DNA from: Anaspis maculata | Lineage: Eukaryota; Arthropoda; Insecta; Coleoptera; Scraptiidae | DNA length: 64,000 nt | Assembly (NCBI GenBank): GCA_949128115.1 | Contig: OX421962.1 | Location: 35,549,745-35,613,744, forward strand | Reading direction: 5' to 3' | In this document: one piece after another, positions 48,626 to 59,300 of the stretch | Numbering within the stretch: position 1 is the first letter of the stretch | Layout: each line of letters opens with the position of its first letter | Notes under the pieces: generated by a model | What the model was told of the DNA's origin: nothing | Seen by the model: only the letters and a program-made list of their open reading frames with translations | Database searches by the model: none | Made by a program: the position numbers and the translations under genes

Positions 48626-51007
48626 AGTATAAGCTCCATTCTGGCGAAAATGAGTTTTTGATCTTGTTGGGAAAGTCTCACTGAGCCGCGTCGAATAAGT
48701 AAAATATCACAAGCACTAAAATATACTCAATGGGAGGCATTCTCGCAAACGCATTCCAGAGGGCGCGACATAGGCTTGGGACCAAATGTCAACGTCAAGT
48801 CCAAGGTCAAGCTTGCAGTTGTCATTGCTTGTCAGAGCTTAGCCTAACCTATCTTTATTGTTTATTGCCGTCGCATGGTGTTAGTGTCACCGATACCGGG
48901 TGCTTGTTGTTTGAAAGGCAGGGCAAATGCGAGCGAAGCAGCGCGGGGCCGTCTGGCGGTTCGTGCGAGACAAAAATCCCTGGCCGGTGAAACGATAAAT
49001 GCAACCCACGGTGGTCCCAAGCTATCATGTTGAATCAGGGCTCCGTTCAACATCGGGTAAGTTCAGTTTGACTGCCAAAGGCAAAAATTCATTTTTGTTC
49101 ACTACTAACTATAGACCTGAGGGGCTCCATATGGTATCTACTGAAGAGGCAAACAGATGCTCTGAATAAGCCACTCCTGCTTCATCCTAGCACATGGATA
49201 ACGGAGACAGAAATTAGACTATACTATACGAAAACCAGGAGGACATTTCGGTATCACCAATACAAGAGTTGCCCTTCCACTCAATAAAGTCGAGGTATTC
49301 AAGTCCATCATTCCATCATCAATACATTCCAATGAGTTTGAGATCATTTTGCAGTTTCTATCTACAAGCCGGACGTAAGCTGCATGATAGTAAGCAAGCA
49401 AAATATACCTACTCATGGCAAGGCATCAGGCACAACACAAAAGAGGCCATAACCTAAAGGCTTCACAATTTTGTAGCAGTGTGGAAAACTCTCTGTAAAG
49501 TGAAGGTTTGAATTATTGTAATAAAGTGACATGCCCTGGCTGAATAAAGAACTGTATTTCATGTGTTTAATTTTCGTATACTACGCACAACGCTGTGAAC
49601 ATAATAACTTAACTGAACAAATTCAAAACTTCAACATAGAACCAACATAACCTAGATCCCCTCATGCACCTCAGCAATGTCATTGTTTTTCGATTATTCT
49701 TGTCCCATCTGTCTGGTAGAATGGAGCAGGAAGGGCTTATTCAGAGCATCTATTTACATCTCCAGAGTACCATACCGGGCCCAGGTCTACGATAAAAGTC
49801 AATAAAAATATATTTTTTCTTCGGCAGTCAAACTGAGCTTACCCGGAGTTTGGGGCCGCATCCTGACCCTCGTCGCAAGAGCCTACGGCATCCTCATGAA
49901 CGATTCAACGATACGATTAAAAAATTCCAATTTATGTTCACGGTGACATTTCTAAATATTGGACGTTTATTGATTTGACGATTTGACACAACGCGCTTGT
50001 TTATGCAATCTAGGCTAGATAAAATCCCTAGAGGTCCCAACCAACTGCAGCGCCTCCTGGCGGGAGCAAAATCGTCCATGCCTCCCATTATACATAGCAT
50101 AACATGAAACATGCAAAATGAATACTCTTTCGTGGGAAATTTGCAATCAACACGATTTTTTGTCTCTCCTGTAGAGTTTCTAAAATGTCGCTAACGTTGC
50201 TTTGCCTGGCAAGGGACGGTATAGTCACTTATGTAAGTTCTCTTATTTCTAGCCTGTGTTCGAAATTCCCATGCTGTCAAGTGAGGTGGCGCCCGAGCAA
50301 CCAAGCTAGGAGAAAGCCTATGCAAAAGCACCTTTTCTCATTCGATGCGACTTGATTCGATTCGCTCGGTTCAGAGCATCAACCATGGAGGAGGAGCTGG
50401 GACTCCGAAGCCATGCTTCACATTCATCGGTACATTGGGCTTGTTACGGAACGTTACAAAACGTTCTACAAGACGACATGAAGTGTCTTGTACCTAACTT
50501 TGAAAATAGAAGCTTACGTTGCTCTTCAGGAATCAATTTTTGCTTGGCTATTTCTCCTCGCCTCCAACTCAAAACCTATGGCGTCGCATCGGAACGATGC
50601 GTGTTCTTTGTTTTCTATCGGCCGCATCGGGTAACGTCAGGGCGGGCGTAGCGTGGGCCGACTGGGGTTGAGACTTTACATTTTACTTCATCATTACGTT
50701 CAAGTACTTGGGTTTTGCATCGATACCGTAAAATTTTATGTCTTCTGCGGTTCTGAAAATCGTCGATGGAAATTGAACTATTATTGCCGCGACCATAAGG
50801 CGTCGCACACCGATCTTGTTTCGGTCCATGTGGAGGTTATTAAATTTACTCTTTACTATATTGCGGGCTATGCCTTATATCGGAGAAGAGTATGTATGTC
50901 ATTTTGTTTTTTACATGGGCAATAAATATTATTTAATGTTGTTGCAATATGTGAGAGTTGTGGCGCTGAACGGCCTGCGCCGTATTTGGAAAGACAGGTC
51001 TGGGAAG
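48626..51007. other. No gene recognised
   Basis: No transposon protein, TIR pair or splice-supported exon was found. A minus-strand stretch near 49853-49895 is open and ends at a GTAAGC donor, but it has no matching acceptor-supported partner, so it is not called. Confidence 0.4.
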
Positions 51008-51256
51008 ATGAGTCCGGGTCCGGATCGCCGGCCGCCAGAGCGCGGCCCACGCACCGTCAGCGGCAGCAGCAGCAGCAGCGCCGAGGAGGCCCCCGGGCCC
51101 TCTGAAGACGACGTTGGGTCCGCGGAACTGCATCAACGCGAGTTTTTAGGACGAACGAGAACGAGACGCATCTTCTTGGTGTGCGCGCGGAGAGAAGTTA
51201 ATAGTGTTAATTTTATTAATAATTTGTTATTTATTCCGCATTATACCCGCACATAA
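51008..51256 (+). CDS. CpG-rich exon-like frame, unknown product
   Basis: An ATG at 51008 opens an 82-codon frame beginning MSPGPDRRPPERGPRTVSG, followed by five Ser and an acidic stretch; it is open upstream as well (from 50816). The first 120 bases are strikingly rich in G+C and CpG compared with all surroundings, as in a coding exon or CpG-rich promoter region. The opposite strand is also open with a poly-Ala run, so strand and coding status are uncertain. No clean splice sites define it, and no known domain is present. Confidence 0.3.
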   Translation: MSPGPDRRPPERGPRTVSGSSSSSAEEAPGPSEDDVGSAELHQREFLGRTRTRRIFLVCARREVNSVNFINNLLFIPHYTRT

Positions 51257-52200
51257 TTACGGCCACCTCGTAAACATTCATGTTTATTGGCTCGAAAACA
51301 GAGCCTTTATCGCGCGCTGGGTCCATCCGTTCTGCGGATGGTGGCTTTTATGAGCACACACATATCGCGGCGGACGGAGAGAAATTTTCGGAGAAATGCG
51401 TCCGAGGCAATTTCCATGCTAATTCGGAGACCCCGAAAAATTGATGATGATGCCGCAAAAACCCTAATAATGCCACTGATCGCGCGGGATCGGATGTGAT
51501 GATGGAGAATTTTGAAGGTGCGCGCCTGGTTGAGCTATGTACCTATTCCTCAAGAGATTATTATCCTTTTTGGATATGAGAGAGTGATGCAAGAGTGATG
51601 TGAAGGGATACGTGTATTTTCTCCGTTAGACGTTCACATCGTTAAAAAATAGTTTTGTTCATCGAAAAGGCTGCTCGCTCAATGCCACACCACGGATGCA
51701 TAAGAATTGGTGGAACCATCAACATCTGTAAAAAAGCAACACCAATATTTTTTATTACAGCCAAAATAATTTTATCTATAGTCTGCAACACTTCATCTTC
51801 TATGTCACGCCCACTTGAGAGGGCAAGATATTGAGGTTTGATATTGATATCACGCTTCTAAGATACAGAGGAGATTCTAATATCGCTCGAGTCGACCCTC
51901 AAGCTGTTCTATTCCCGCTCAAGAAAGCGAATACACTGCCTTCTCCAAAAATAAAATGTAAACTAGGGGTGGTTTCCTCCCGCTCGATCGGTTTTCAGGT
52001 CTTCAGCGTGACAAACTCCCAGGGACTCTAAACGGGATAGAGGCTATGGCAGAGGTCCAAAGATGCCCATAGGTATGTTAGACCAGGATTTTTTTGGTAG
52101 GGGAATATTATACATCAATCCGATTGGTTTCTTGGGTTTCGTCTTCATGGTTTGACAAGTTTTGCAACGCGTCACGTATCGAATAACGCGTCAGACTCTA

Positions 52201-53503
52201 CATGGACCTGTACTTAAACTGGACTTATAATACCGTATATCGCCATGACTCCAGTAGAATGCCGACATTATCGTTATCCCTAGGGACTTTCATTTTCCAC
52301 AATTAATATTGACCGTTCTGCTACGATGACTTTTCTCTGATGGTGACATGACATCGCAGTATAAAGTTTAGGTTAGGTGTCAAAACGACATTTTCAAAGT
52401 TGCTTGAGAGGCATAGCCGTTTTCTTTCGGTCGCTTGCAGCGTTTTGTACGTAAGGTTGCGGACTCATAAAAGTTTACACCGACGGCGATCGAGTGGCCA
52501 TGCTAATTCAGTTTTGACGTAATTTGAATGGGCATGGCCACACGATTGTCATCGGTGTAAACTTTTATGAGTCCGCAACCGTACATGTGTTCATAGGTTC
52601 CGATAATTCAATAGAAAGGACGATGTTCCGTGTCAAAAATTGTTAACTGAAGTGTGTTGAATACACGGTGTGCTGTCGGGCACTAGGCTGGCCGTTCGGC
52701 TTTTTTGTTTATGTTTCCCAATGGCTGGCAATCGCTGTTCTTAGTGTTTCTCTGTATTCTGTAACGAAATAGTAGAATTTCATTCAATAATTGATTGACG
52801 GCAATCTTCCTTGTGAGAAGAAAAAACTCTTAAGGCCCGAGCTGTGGTCCAGTTTAGGAAGTAGCTGTGGTTTGTGCTGCCGAAATCACAGTGCTTGCGC
52901 CCCTTCTACCGTGCTTTTTGTTTCGCAGAACTACGGATAATAAGTGATGAAATCCACAGAATATTCTTATTAAACGAATTAGAGAGTTATAAAACACACC
53001 AAATTCGAATTTGACACCGCACAAATCCGAAAACTTCCCACGTTGAAAAAAACGTAACTGTCAAAATGACGTTTCTGGTGCAGGGATCACGCTTTCTGGC
53101 CATGGACCTTTCTGGCGCAAAGCTGATAAATCGCAACCGTGATCCTTGATTGCAACTGCGTTGATTTTGAAGCAACCTTCGATAAATTCGCAAGACAGTG
53201 ATTCTCAAAACTTCATGACTGTTTCAACTTGCGAACTTGCAATGAGTTCTTCGAAACGAAATAAACCTGATGGCTACTTTCGAAGTAAAAAACATATTAT
53301 TGTAAATTGAATCTGTTATTATAAAATAATATTATATCCATAAATATTTACAGTACAAAATGTGCCGATGCGAGTTGCAGATTTTCTATAATCTTTTGAG
53401 AACTTCTGTTATGATAACGATAATGGTAGCGCCCGTGTGGCGTCATTTGTTGTTTGGTCGGGTAGGGTGATCAGCAGTCCATTTTAAATACAACAGGTCC
53501 ATG
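52201..53503 (-). mobile_element. P-like TIR element, copy 2 (1,303 bp with nested MITE)
   Basis: Reverse-oriented relative of 17533-18685, with CATGGACCTGTA ends. GTCAGACT flanks it: directly on the right (53504-53511), and on the left at 52190-52197 with three extra bases before the terminus. The 8-bp duplication and CATG ends match copy 1. Its interior is about 90 percent like copy 1 by eye and carries an extra MITE at 52454-52580. No transposase domain was recognised. Confidence 0.82.
52454..52580. mobile_element. Hairpin MITE (127 bp) nested in P-like copy 2
   Basis: AGGTTGCGGACTCATAAAAG opens an arm of about 45 bp that pairs with the right arm ending at 52580. GTA lies on both sides (52451-52453 and 52581-52583). 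Copy 1 of the host element (near 18432) has the uninterrupted sequence with one GTA, which dates this insertion after the two P-like copies separated. Confidence 0.88.
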
Positions 53504-53735
53504 GTCAGACTTCATTTTTGGCCAATAATAGCTTATTTTTAGTCGTTCCAGAGTTTTGTAAATTTCGGCGTGCAAACATACCTTGAGTATTACGTCATCC
53601 ATATATTTAGACAGATTGTAGGGAATCCAGTGATCTATAAAAAAAAACCGCAAGGGCATAATATGTCTAGCTTCTTCAGTTTAGCTTGTAAACGCATTCA
53701 AAATTGCGCGCGTAGTGTGGTACATTCGTTCATAC

Positions 53736-54251
53736 TGTTACGTATTTCGCGTACGGGTTCGAATATAATAGAGACGATCAATTCAAAACACACAATGTTT
53801 ATTTCTGCGTACTACAATAAATACACGCCAATAATTATCTACTTGTAAATATATCGCAGGTACTTTGCTTTTATCCGCTCGTTACCACTTCGCATTCCAA
53901 TTCAATACTGACTGTCACATTTGAGGACGGTGCTTTTATATGCCTCCGATTAGCGTTACCGAGCTTTCTATCATTTCCCAGCAATTTCCATAGTGGCCCA
54001 GTATATGTGGTTTCTAGACCACCGCTGAATAATCACACACATTACCCGTATAATTCTGCCGTGCTCTAGAACCGGCGCCTCCGCCAAAATGGACAGATAT
54101 GTCTCGATCGAGCGTTGGGTCTCTATGTATTTCAATGCCATCGAGTTTACTCTAGAAATTCCAGAGCTCCGCGCATTTGTACACTGCGGCTGTGGAAGAG
54201 TCCAGAAAGATCGCGTGTTTACCAGTATGCACGGGATCGCCGCTCGTAACA
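53736..54251. mobile_element. Solo LTR (516 bp), ATAC duplication
   Basis: TGTTACGTATTTCGCGTACG start and CGCTCGTAACA end, flanked by ATAC (53732-53735 and 54252-54255). Same family as 21002-21523, with long shared blocks such as ATTATCTACTTG and GAAAGATCGCGTGTTTACCAG. No internal retrotransposon sequence remains. Confidence 0.9.
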
Positions 54252-54812
54252 ATACAGTCGTTTTTGACATTTACGCTTGAGTATGTGCAGTGCAATGGTT
54301 TTCGTTCTCGGATGTTTGCTCAGACTTCTGGTGTGCCACAGGGGAATAAGCTTGGACCATTGTTTTTTGACATATATGTGGATGATATTGGTGACTGTGT
54401 TGAGGCTGGATTTTTGATGAACGCTGATGACCTTAAGTTGTACAGTGAGATAGGTACTGTGACTGCCTGCGAGGGACTTTAGGCGCTGGTTTAGACAGGG
54501 TTAGGAGATGGTGTCAGACGAATCACCTACCACTTAATCCCAGTAAATGCTCAATTGCTTCATAATGTAGAGCCAAAAATGTAATACCGTTTGATTACGC
54601 TATCGGTGAAGTTTTGGTGCCAAGGATAGATGATGTGTGTGACTTGGGGCTTCACTTTGACTCTCAGCTTGCTTTTGTTCCGCACATTTCTGATATGACT
54701 GCTGCTGGCTTCAAGAGTCTAGGTTTTACTATAGAGAAATAAAGCCCTTTGCGATAAAGCCCTTCGCGAATATTCAAACTGCCTGTCTCCTTTATTCGAC
54801 ATTTGTTGAACC

Positions 54813-55663
54813 CTAGGAGGATAGAATATTAGGGAGGGAAGGTTAGCCAGCTTGTGGACGGACAAAGCTGTCGCCGGAAGACGAAAGGGGATTGCAGGAA
54901 GTACGCCCAGTAACCGTATCAAGTCACCAGTGCAACTTGACATTTGTGATTGCGATTTGATGGAATTGACATTTGTAAATAAACATAATTTGAGGTTATG
55001 AGATGTGGCTGCTTTGCAGGGCTGTGCTTGTTCAGATTTTTGGCTGTTATCCTACCTAAAAGACCGACAGGATCAGTTTCAGAAGACGTGTAGAAAGACA
55101 TGCTGCGGCATACAACGTGTAAAAGTGATGATCCCCGCATTGGAGGCATTGAAATGGACGTCATTTAGCAAGGTATGTTGATGGGTGTCATGAGATCGTA
55201 ATTTTTGAGCTTATGAAACATTTTTCATTCCCTATAGACTATGTCATATCCTAGGGGATGCAGGGAGCAGGGATCGCAGGGAGTTCCTATGCGCCAACTC
55301 AATAAACACGCATCGTGCAGATATTGGCCAACACACTTCAAAAGAATAACGTCCATTTCAATGCTTCCAATGCGGGGATCATCACTTTTACACGTCGTAT
55401 GCCGCAGCATGTCTTTCAACACGTCTTCGAAAACTGATCGACGGTCTTTTAGGTAGAATAACAGCCAAAAATCCGAAGAAGCACAGCAGTCACATTCCAT
55501 AACCTTAAATAATGTTTATTTACAAATGTCATTTTCATCAAATCGCAGTTACTAATGTCAAGTTGCACTGGTAACTCGATACGGTTACTGGGCGTAGTTG
55601 ATTACCCCGCATGGCTACACTTTCATTGGCGTATGTTCCCTCCTTACTATTCTATCCTCCTAG
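54813..55663. mobile_element. Long-TIR element (851 bp), GTTGAACC/GTTGAGCC duplication
   Basis: Ends CTAGGAGGATAGAATA and complement, flanked by GTTGAACC (54805-54812) and GTTGAGCC (55664-55671), an 8-bp duplication with one change. Arms are imperfect complements for over 300 bp (to about 55160 and from about 55345). Removing it restores the LINE frame FVEPRLEYAS. Ends and target match the 3-kb element at 23961-26988, so the two belong to one family; this copy is a non-coding derivative. Confidence 0.88.
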
Positions 55664-56080
55664 GTTGAGCCACGTCTCGAATATGCCTCTATCATTTGGA
55701 GTCCATATATTCGGTGCATGTTTGCGCTATCGAGAGAGTCCAGCGTCGATTCTTGAAGTTTTTACATTTTAGAACTAGGGGAACTAGGGAATGTTCCCAG
55801 GACATGTTGCTGGCACAGACGCGGTTCATCGAGACGATGTTCGCATATTCCATTGTTTCTCTTTCTAAACTATCAAATGTATAATTATATGAGTGTCCAG
55901 GCTCGAATTGACATGTTCTCTTGTTCTATTGGTCAAATCAGGTCTTGCTTTGACGGATCTGCTTCTGGCATTGTTGAGTGATCGCGGTTCTTTTCCTGTT
56001 GTTATTTTTCTCTTTGAGCTCGATGTGCACCTCACTATGTAAATGGGTATCTACCTGTTCAGTGGGAGTCTCGATAATTA

Positions 56081-57640
56081 TACAGGGTGGTCCAGGTTAT
56101 AGTAGCAATAATTCACCATTCGATGGTCCATCGAAAACTAGGTCGACCTGCATAATTCAATTTTTCTTCAAAACGCTTCCTAAGGGAGATGGAGCCCTTC
56201 AAAGTTCAGTTTTTAAAATCATCTTTTTGCAATAACTCTCAAGTCATCGAAGCGATTTTCACCAAATTTGGCACAAATACTTATGAAATAAATACCCATC
56301 ACTTGACGTAGATAACTTTTGTCAAAATTGTCCAGTGGCGTAGATACCGCGGGATTGTTCAACTTCTCCCACCCCAAAAATGGCAGTATATCAACTCAAA
56401 CGACCTAAGTCGTGATTTTGAGGTGTTTTCCAAAGTTTCAATCCCAAATATCTGGGAAATGAAGCCTCTAATCAAAATTTTACAAGAGTTACCTTTTTTT
56501 TTAATGGGGTGTTTTCTCTGCAGTTGTCACGTTGTCAAGTAGATGGCAGCAGGGGCCAACCCGGGTTATTTTCCCACTACTTTTTGAACGGTCCTCTCAT
56601 GGAGGGGGTTTTCCTTTTGACTTTGGTGTCTGCCTGCCGGGTCGGCTGTCATGTCAAGTCAAGTATGGATGTGTGTCGTCAGAGGTGAGGAAGGAATTAG
56701 ATGGAAAAAACTACGTACACTTGGCTTTCAGAGTAGAGGTATTTAGTATAGATGTTTTTGAAGAAGAGCATGATTGTATTCTTGAACATGGACAGTGGGG
56801 CACACGGCACGGTGGCAGGTAGGTTGCAATAGGTTTCAAATCGGCCGGCGCCGGCGTGCCCGCGAACTGCTCTTCGAGTGCTGTCTCCCGGACGGTCCCT
56901 CTGGCAAACATTTGCACGGTCATTGGGCCCTTTCAGCCCTCGAAAATCACCAAAACCGACCAGTACAACCCCACGTTCAATATTTTTTTTAGCAAATGTC
57001 AGTCATATGGTCGTTGCTGTCATCTTCATTGTTGGAGTGATCAGTGGCAGGTGACAAAGTGCTGGGTGTAGCATGATGCTGCTAGGCAATATAGCGTTAC
57101 GCATACACACACAGACACATCCCTGACAGACACACAAACGGGCTGAAAGACGTCCTTGGGGCTGGCTGAAGAGATACGAGATACCAACATGGAGCAGGTA
57201 GGCTTACCAACCAACAGTAACCTAGTGATAAACCCGGGTTGGCCCCTGCTGCCATCTGTCGTCTTCTTCAGTGGCGAAACACCCCATTGAACAAGGAATT
57301 CAAAAAAAGTATGATTTTTCAAAAATATTCAGTGACGTAGAAAATGGGGTGGGAGAAGTTCAACAATCCCCCGGTATCTACGCCACTGAACAATTTTGAC
57401 AAAAGTTGTCTACGTCAAGTGATGGGTATTTATTTCATAAGTATTTGTACCAAATTTGGTCGAAATCGCTTTGATGACTTTAGAGTTATTGCAAAAATAT
57501 GATTTTGAAAACTGAACTTTGAAGGGCTCTATCTCCCTTAGGAAGCGTTTTGGAGAAAAATTAAATTATGCATGTCGACCTAGTTTTCGATGGGCCATCG
57601 AATGGTGAATTATTGCCACTATAACCTGGACCACCCTGTA
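56081..57640. mobile_element. Foldback element with TACAGGGTGG ends
   Basis: TACAGGGTGGTCCAGGTTAT at 56081 is matched by the complement ending at 57640. Arms of about 300 bp (56081-56383 and 57338-57640) are similar throughout. The AATGGGG element copy B is nested in its loop. It belongs with the other CAGGGTG-ended repeats of this window. Confidence 0.88.
56513..57288. mobile_element. AATGGGGTGTTT element, copy B (776 bp)
   Basis: Termini AATGGGGTGTTT and complement, with about 65-bp inverted repeats including ATGGCAGCAGGGGCCAACCC. Collinear with 16200-18856 but lacking both insertions found there, so it shows the ancestral arrangement. Short frames on both strands lack known motifs. It sits in the loop of foldback 56081-57640. 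Confidence 0.88.
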
Positions 57641-57649
57641 CACTGTACA

Positions 57650-58150
57650 GGGCTGTCCCGAAATTAATGCAACAAAATTTTATAGGGAGGTAGACAATTG
57701 AAAAATAAGGGGACTTCATAAAAATACTCTCGCAAACGTGATAACGGAGATACAGGCCTTCAAAGTTGGTTTTTTAAAACAGTTTTTTCTGCATAACTTT
57801 TGAACTGTTGAGCCGATTCTATTAAAACTTGAACCAAAGTTTACCAAATTAGGTCTCTATCGAACAATGATAACGCATTTCGTCAAACATTTTTAGGGGC
57901 GAAGATAATAGGGGGTACCTTCCCCCTTTTTCCTCTATTCTTCACCCCCTGAAACTAATTTGCACTAATTTCAGGGCACCCTGTATAATAACATTGTAGT
58001 AAAATAGAAAACCATTGGAGTGCCATTTCTTCTTGAATGCTTTGAGAACAAGAAGGAATGTCTTAAAATTGTGAGGGATAATAAAGTTGTAGAGAATTGA
58101 ATATTCTCTACAACTTGAGAAGAAAATCTTCAAGGCCAATTATTAATTAT
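57650..58150 (+). repeat. CAGGGCTGTCCC repeat flanking the LTR element
   Basis: Begins TACAGGGCTGTCCCGAAATT and contains GCACCCTGTATAATAA near 57975. The stretch from about 58080 continues beyond the LTR element at 62557-62690, as shown by collinearity with 19650-19830. No coding sequence. Confidence 0.65.
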
Positions 58151-58154
58151 TCCT

Positions 58155-59300
58155 TACTACCTTGCTACTCGACAATTCCGGTGAATTGTGACCGAATAAC
58201 AAAGAGCACCCGGTCAGCTCGATGTTACGTGTAGAGCGGGGTTATGGGATCCGAAATAGGTTCTGGGGCGCCAAGTAATTCGATATTCAAAATTTAGAAA
58301 AGAGAGTTGTCTGAATCACTAAAGACAACAACAAAAATAAAATAAAGATGAAAGAAATAAATGGGGATAACAGTGTTTATTGTTCAATCAAACCAAGAGA
58401 GAAATTATCGTAATGAATTCAGATCAGCCTACAAATTTTAACAAATGTTCTTTTAGAAAAAGTGAAATAATGCCAGTACCGAACGTAATAGAAAATGACG
58501 ATATACCTTTGTGTTTCTTTCGCCGAGTGCACTCCGTAAGATATAGCTTTAGGTATCTTTGTAAAAGCTTTGAACCCGTTCGATAATAGATATAGAACAC
58601 CGTAACAATTGGTAATTGACAGTAGGTAAATAGACAAAAATAAAGGAAATAGGTAAAAATGTAAAAAGGTAAAATCTGGCCTTATGACGTGTTCCGTCAA
58701 ATCTTTCAAATCGCAGGGTCGAGAATGTCCACGAGATTCACAAATCCTCGTTGGATGAATCGGAAGGCCTACTGCGTCTGCACCACGAACGTCTGTGTCC
58801 TCTGTGTCCGAAGAAGAGCAACCACAACGAAGTTAAACTTCCACTCTTGAATCCCCAGACACCGGAAAGAAAACACGTCGGTGCTGGGAGGAATGGTCTT
58901 CTTACTTATTATGTGTTCGGCACTCGATACGGAGAATAGCTCTTGTTGGGTTGATTCGGCAAAAAGACGAGACGTGTGACAACGACGACTGCACCAAGAT
59001 AAAGCCTCGGGAAAAAACCCTGGGTGGAGAAAATTGGTCTTAGTTTTGATTTCTCTTCAAAGATTTGAACTTACCTTCGCACTATCGGCGGAAGGGTTAT
59101 TGTAGGTAACGATAAACGGCAGTTTTTTCGATATTTCAGAGACTTTCTTTTTGACGGCCCTTTTTTTTTGCTTTTCGTCTGACCTTCTTTTTTCTTTTTT
59201 TTTTCGCTACCTCTGATTTTATTTTGAATTTTCATTTCAATGAAAATTTTGAACGCTACACATTTGAATTTTCATTTCAATGAAAATTTTGAACGCTACA
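58155..59300 (-). repeat. 3' LTR of the gag-pro element
   Basis: In element orientation it begins TGTAGCG at 59300 and ends GGTAGTA at 58155, so ends are TG...TA rather than TG...CA. A 40-bp unit ending GCTACACAT is duplicated in tandem at 59224-59303, which makes this LTR longer than its partner (1146 against 1102 bp). Short frames inside both LTRs are identical because the LTRs are, and are not genes. Confidence 0.93.

Larger units (their letters stand above)
51830..53620 (-). pseudogene. Ty3/gypsy integrase relic split by a P-like element
   Basis: On the minus strand, 53620-53510 encodes KVCLHAEIYKTLERLKISYY then WPKMKSD, the first half of the integrase H2C2 zinc finger. After the insertion 52201-53503 it resumes as VIRYVTRCKTCQTMKTKPKK (Cys-x2-Cys at 52170) and then SWSNIPMGIFGPLP, typical of the entry to the catalytic core. 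Beyond that, stops and frameshifts dominate. Joined across the insertion the zinc finger is complete, which confirms the element boundaries. Confidence 0.85.
53670..55980 (+). pseudogene. Non-LTR (Jockey/CR1-like) reverse transcriptase relic, twice interrupted
   Basis: On the plus strand the RT core reads TSGVPQGNKLGPLFFDIYVD near 54325, followed by NADDLKLYSEIG, in which the usual F/YADD motif is altered to NADD. Then, with frameshifts, come NPSKCSIAS, DLGLHFDSQLAFVPHISDM and FKSLGF. After the element at 54813-55663 it resumes YSTFVEPRLEYASIIWSPYI near 55670, the conserved motif downstream of the palm. A solo LTR (53736-54251) interrupts the upstream part. Stops and frameshifts show it is dead. 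Confidence 0.85.

Noticed and set aside
49853..49895. Candidate minus-strand exon with GTAAGC donor
   Set aside because: Open for few codons, contains no recognisable motif, and lacks a convincing acceptor or phase partner.
58380..58939. Small frames repeated exactly at 61676-62235
   Set aside because: Both sets are inside the two LTRs of the same element, so their identity reflects LTR identity rather than protein constraint.
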